Assembly (NCBI GenBank): GCA_000963575.1
Contig: CP011077.1
Span: forward strand, 3,844,001 to 3,908,000
Direction: 5' to 3'
Origin: Klebsiella michiganensis
GTDB lineage: Bacteria; Pseudomonadota; Gammaproteobacteria; Enterobacterales; Enterobacteriaceae
Length of the DNA: 64,000 nt
In this document: positions 61,087-64,000 of the stretch, piece after piece
How positions within the stretch are numbered: the stretch's first letter is position 1
How the letters are laid out: the number at the start of each line of letters is the position of its first letter
Made by a program: the position numbers and the translations under genes
Notes under the pieces: generated by a model
Told to the model about the DNA's origin: nothing
What the model saw: the letters and a program-made list of their open reading frames with translations, nothing else
Databases searched by the model: none

Positions 61087-62016
61087 TTATGGGTTGACCT
61101 GATCCAACCAGCCCCATTTGTCTTCAGTCTCACCGGTGAACAAGCCAAAGAATGCCTGTTGAATACGTTTGGTGATCGGGCCGCAACGGCCTTCACCCAC
61201 CTGAATGCGGTCTACGCTACGTACCGGGGTAATTTCTGCGGCGGTGCCGGACATGAAGACTTCATCGGCCAGGTACAGAGACTCTCGCGACAACACCTGC
61301 TCACGCACTTCAATGCCGAGGTCTTTTGCCAGTTTGATAATCGCGTCACGGGTGATGCCCGGCAGTGCGGAAGAGGTGAACGGCGGGGTGTAGATTACGC
61401 CATCTTTCACTTCGAACAGGTTTTCACCCGCGCCCTCGGACAGGAAACCGTTCACATCGAGGGCAATCCCTTCCTGATAACCGTGGCGGCGAGCTTCGCT
61501 ACCGACCAACAGAGACGAAAGGTAGTTACCACCCGCTTTCGCTGCGGTTGGAATGGTGTTTGGTGCCGCGCGGTTCCAGGAAGAGACCATTGCATCAATC
61601 CCCTGATCCAGCGCTTCTGCGCCCAGGTAAGCACCCCACGGGAAGGCCGCAATGATCACGTCAGTGGTGTACCCTTCCGGCGGGTTAACGCCCATACCTA
61701 CGTCGCCAACAAAGACCAGAGGACGAATGTAGGCGCTGGTGAGGTTATTTTTACGGATAACCGCACGGCAAGCTTCCATCAGTTCATCCACGCTTTGCGA
61801 TACCGGGAAGCGATAGATTTTTGCTGAATCACGCAAGCGCTGCATGTGTTCACGATGACGGAACACCACTGGCCCTTTGTGCGAGTCGTAGCAACGGATG
61901 CCTTCGAAGACCGAAGTACCATAGTGCAGCGCGTGGGACATTACGTGAACTTTCGCTTCTCCCCACGGGGTCATCTCGCCATTGAACCAGATGTAATCAG
62001 CTTTCTTGGTCGTCAT
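61087..62016 (-). CDS. ilvE: Branched-chain amino acid aminotransferase
   Basis: Fold-type IV PLP transaminase for valine, leucine and isoleucine. The start at MTTKKADYIWFNGEM gives 309 residues as in E. coli; the frame continues 25 codons into the ilvM gap without support. The PLP lysine is in TAAKAGGNYLSSLL; substrate blocks HALHYGTSVFEGIRCY and GLFTGETEDKWGWLDQVN are intact. Confidence 0.98.
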   Translation of the reverse strand: MTTKKADYIWFNGEMTPWGEAKVHVMSHALHYGTSVFEGIRCYDSHKGPVVFRHREHMQRLRDSAKIYRFPVSQSVDELMEACRAVIRKNNLTSAYIRPLVFVGDVGMGVNPPEGYTTDVIIAAFPWGAYLGAEALDQGIDAMVSSWNRAAPNTIPTAAKAGGNYLSSLLVGSEARRHGYQEGIALDVNGFLSEGAGENLFEVKDGVIYTPPFTSSALPGITRDAIIKLAKDLGIEVREQVLSRESLYLADEVFMSGTAAEITPVRSVDRIQVGEGRCGPITKRIQQAFFGLFTGETEDKWGWLDQVNP

Positions 62017-62035
62017 TGTTCTCTTCCTTTTGCGC

Positions 62036-62293
62036 TCAGGCGCGGATTTGTTGTGATGTTGGTTGCTGGATTTCAACGCAGGCAACGTCAACCAGCTTGC
62101 TTAATTGGGTAAACAGTAATTCGACTGGCCGCAGGCTCGCAACGGTCAATTCAATATTAATATTGTCGGTATTCCCCGCTGCGGCCATATTCATCGCGCA
62201 GATCTGGAAGCCACGATGGCGCACGACGCGTAAAACACGTTCTAACGTTTCCGGACGGAAGCGAGCCTGCACTGCGAGCTGATGTTGCATCAT
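62036..62293 (-). CDS. ilvM: Acetolactate synthase II small subunit
   Basis: Regulatory/activating subunit of AHAS II with an ACT domain. It has 85 residues (E. coli 87, two fewer near the C-terminus). MMQHQLAVQARFRPETLERVLRVVRHRGF is the conserved start (in parts). The ATG overlaps the ilvG stop (ATGA), giving coupled stoichiometric expression. Confidence 0.96.
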   Translation of the reverse strand: MMQHQLAVQARFRPETLERVLRVVRHRGFQICAMNMAAAGNTDNINIELTVASLRPVELLFTQLSKLVDVACVEIQQPTSQQIRA

Positions 62294-63936
62294 GATAATT
62301 TCTCCAGCATTTGCGAATTACTGGCACCGGGCGGTACCAACGGCCAGACGTTTTCGAATTCATCGATAGAGACGTGAAGCATGTACGGGCCGTCGCTGTT
62401 CAGCAGGGCGTCTAACGCAGCTTCTACCTGGTCTTTACGGGTGATGTGCTGCCCAGGAATGCCGAAGGCGCTGGCCAGCGTGAGGAAATCAGGGTTGTCG
62501 GTCAGAGTGGTTTCACTGTAACGCTCTTCAAAAAACAGCTGCTGCCACTGTCTCACCATGCCCAGGCGTTGGTTATCGAGCAGCAGGATCTTAACCGGCA
62601 ACTGCTTGCGTTTGATGGTACCCAACTCCTGAACGTTCATCATGAAAGAGCCATCGCCGGATACGCAGATCACCGTATCTTCGGGTCTGGCAACCTGGGC
62701 GCCAACGGCAGCTGGTAAACCAAAGCCCATCGTGCCAAGCCCGCTGGAGGTGATAAAGTTCTCCGGACGCGTGAAGGTCATGTGCTGCGCGGTCCACATC
62801 TGATGCTGGCCTACGTCGGTGGTCACAACGGCTTCTGCTGATTTGCGCTCGGAAAGCTGCTTCAGCAGCAGCGGGGCATAGATAGCCTGGCCCGGATGAT
62901 CGTAGCGCCACTGGTGTGCTTCGTTCAGGGCCGCGATATGCTGCTGCCATGAAGCAATGTGCAACGGCTGTTGCAAGGCAGGTAATAACTGGTTCAGCGG
63001 CCCCTGCAATGCGACGTGTGCCTGACGAAGCTTACTCAGCTCCGCAGGATCGATATCCATATGAATAACTTTGGCGTGCGGTGCAAAGGTATTCAGCTTC
63101 CCGGTGACGCGGTCATCGAACCGGGCGCCAACGGCTAACAGCAGATCGCATTCCTGAACAGCGAGGTTTGCCGCTTTGGTGCCGTGCATTCCCAGCATAC
63201 CGGTGTAAAACGGATGGTCGGCCGGGACTGCACCCAGTCCTTTCAGAGTCACTGTAGAAGGCATACCCGTGACAGAAATAAACTCACGGAGCGCCGGAAC
63301 CGCCTGCGCCATCCCAACTCCGCCGCCAACGTAAAGCATGGGTTTTTTAGCCTGAGCGAGCATCTCCCGGGCTTGATGCAATTCAGCAAACGGCAGGTCT
63401 GCATCATCTTCAACGGCGGATAACCAGGCCTCAGGCTCACCGATAGCCAACTGGATATCTTTTGGAATATCGACCAGAACAGGGCCCGGGCGGCCAGCGT
63501 TAGCAATCTCAAATGCCTCGGCAAGTACGCGCGGCAATTCATCAAGGGATTCAACGAGGAAGCTGTGTTTGGTACAAGCCAACGACAGACCGAGGACATC
63601 AACTTCCTGGAAAGCGTCAGTACCTATCAAAGGCGCCGCCACTTGGCCGGTGATGGCAACAACGGGAACAGAATCTAAAAGTGCGTCGGCAAGGCCTGTT
63701 AACAGGTTTGTCGCGCCGGGGCCAGAAGTGGCGATACACACACCGGTTTTACCGGTTGAACGGGCATAACCAATGGCCGCCATTGCCGCGCCTTGTTCAT
63801 GGCGACACAGTAGATGTTCCACACCACCGTCGTACAACGCATCGTACACCGGCATAATCGCGCCGCCTGGATAACCGAAAACTGTTTCAACACCCTGCGC
63901 TCGCAACGCATGTACTACCCACTGTGCACCATTCAT
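62290..63936 (-). CDS. ilvG: Acetolactate synthase II large subunit, intact
   Basis: TPP enzyme condensing pyruvate with pyruvate or 2-oxobutanoate; the valine-resistant AHAS II. A full 548-residue frame is present, unlike E. coli K-12, where ilvG carries a frameshift. Catalytic Glu47 (CRHEQGA), TPP motif starting GDGSFMMNVQELGTI, and a FAD-binding middle domain. Preceded by the short ilvX frame. Confidence 0.98.
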   Translation of the reverse strand: MNGAQWVVHALRAQGVETVFGYPGGAIMPVYDALYDGGVEHLLCRHEQGAAMAAIGYARSTGKTGVCIATSGPGATNLLTGLADALLDSVPVVAITGQVAAPLIGTDAFQEVDVLGLSLACTKHSFLVESLDELPRVLAEAFEIANAGRPGPVLVDIPKDIQLAIGEPEAWLSAVEDDADLPFAELHQAREMLAQAKKPMLYVGGGVGMAQAVPALREFISVTGMPSTVTLKGLGAVPADHPFYTGMLGMHGTKAANLAVQECDLLLAVGARFDDRVTGKLNTFAPHAKVIHMDIDPAELSKLRQAHVALQGPLNQLLPALQQPLHIASWQQHIAALNEAHQWRYDHPGQAIYAPLLLKQLSERKSAEAVVTTDVGQHQMWTAQHMTFTRPENFITSSGLGTMGFGLPAAVGAQVARPEDTVICVSGDGSFMMNVQELGTIKRKQLPVKILLLDNQRLGMVRQWQQLFFEERYSETTLTDNPDFLTLASAFGIPGQHITRKDQVEAALDALLNSDGPYMLHVSIDEFENVWPLVPPGASNSQMLEKLS

Positions 63937-63938
63937 AG

Positions 63939-63989
63939 TTAGTTCCCCGCCTCATTACCGGAGAAACAGCATTTTATTCTGCAACACAT
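63939..63989 (-). CDS. ilvX: IlvX small peptide
   Basis: A 16-codon frame directly before ilvG, with AGGAA 6 nt upstream of its ATG. It reads MCCRIKCCFSGNEAGN and ends 2 bp before the ilvG start. E. coli has a 16-residue IlvX at the same place that shares the CFS core and the final GN. Four cysteines here against one in E. coli. Function unknown. The ilvL leader peptide and attenuator lie beyond the right edge. Confidence 0.7.
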   Translation of the reverse strand: MCCRIKCCFSGNEAGN

Positions 63990-64000
63990 ACTCTGTTCCT

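Overview
The window is a stretch of the chromosomal backbone of a member of the Enterobacteriaceae, at moderate to high GC. Gene order and protein lengths follow the Escherichia coli segment from ubiB to ilvX (the E. coli 85-86 min region), and the proteins read as close homologues of the E. coli ones. It is not E. coli. Genes usually found there (yigE, yigF, yigG, aslA, aslB, rffG, rffH) are missing, ilvG is intact, tRNA-Pro(TGG) is duplicated, and several small genes differ. I cannot name the genus from the sequence alone.

Layout. 1-2.4 kb: ubiquinone genes ubiB (cut by the left edge), ubiJ and ubiE. 2.5-5.9 kb: rmuC, udp with a CRP/CytR-type promoter, and dlhH. 5.9-10.2 kb: metE and metR, divergent over a control region, then bioP, whose end overlaps metR. 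10.3-18.9 kb: yigL, pldB, rhtB, rhtC, recQ, pldA, yigI, rarD and corA. 19-25 kb, minus strand: a tightly coupled set (Cys-rich ORF, lptM, dapF, yigA, xerC, yigB, then uvrD with its own LexA box), preceded by corA with a long leader. 25-32.8 kb: a solitary yhfU-like gene, cyaY, cyaA with a TTG start and CRP site, and hemCDXY.

32.8-34.1 kb is the most informative non-coding part. It holds the small RNA GlmZ on the minus strand, a sigma-54 type -24/-12 element, and three TGTC-N10-GACA type GlrR sites spaced by whole helical turns. These are followed by a tRNA operon Arg-His-Leu-Pro-Pro in which each Pro copy has its own terminator.

34.1-46.7 kb: yifK and the enterobacterial common antigen (ECA) operon wecA-wzzE-wecB-wecC-wecD-wecE-wzxE-wecF-wzyE-wecG, lacking rffG and rffH. 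The dTDP-sugar precursor must therefore come from enzymes encoded elsewhere. 46.9-54.2 kb: rho with a long leader, trxA, rhlB, gppA, rep and ppiC. 54.2-55 kb: an Rrf2-type regulator and a small membrane protein in a translationally coupled, probably self-regulated pair. 55-64 kb: branched-chain amino acid genes ilvC, ilvY and ilvXGMEDA.

Most of the window is ordinary, conserved housekeeping DNA with no phage, transposon or CRISPR array. The points worth a second look are small: the glmZ control region, the Rrf2/CxxC membrane pair, the yhfU-like insertion, the start-less Cys-rich ORF before lptM, the reduced ECA operon, the tRNA-Pro duplication, the corA and rho leaders, and a terminator hidden in ilvY.
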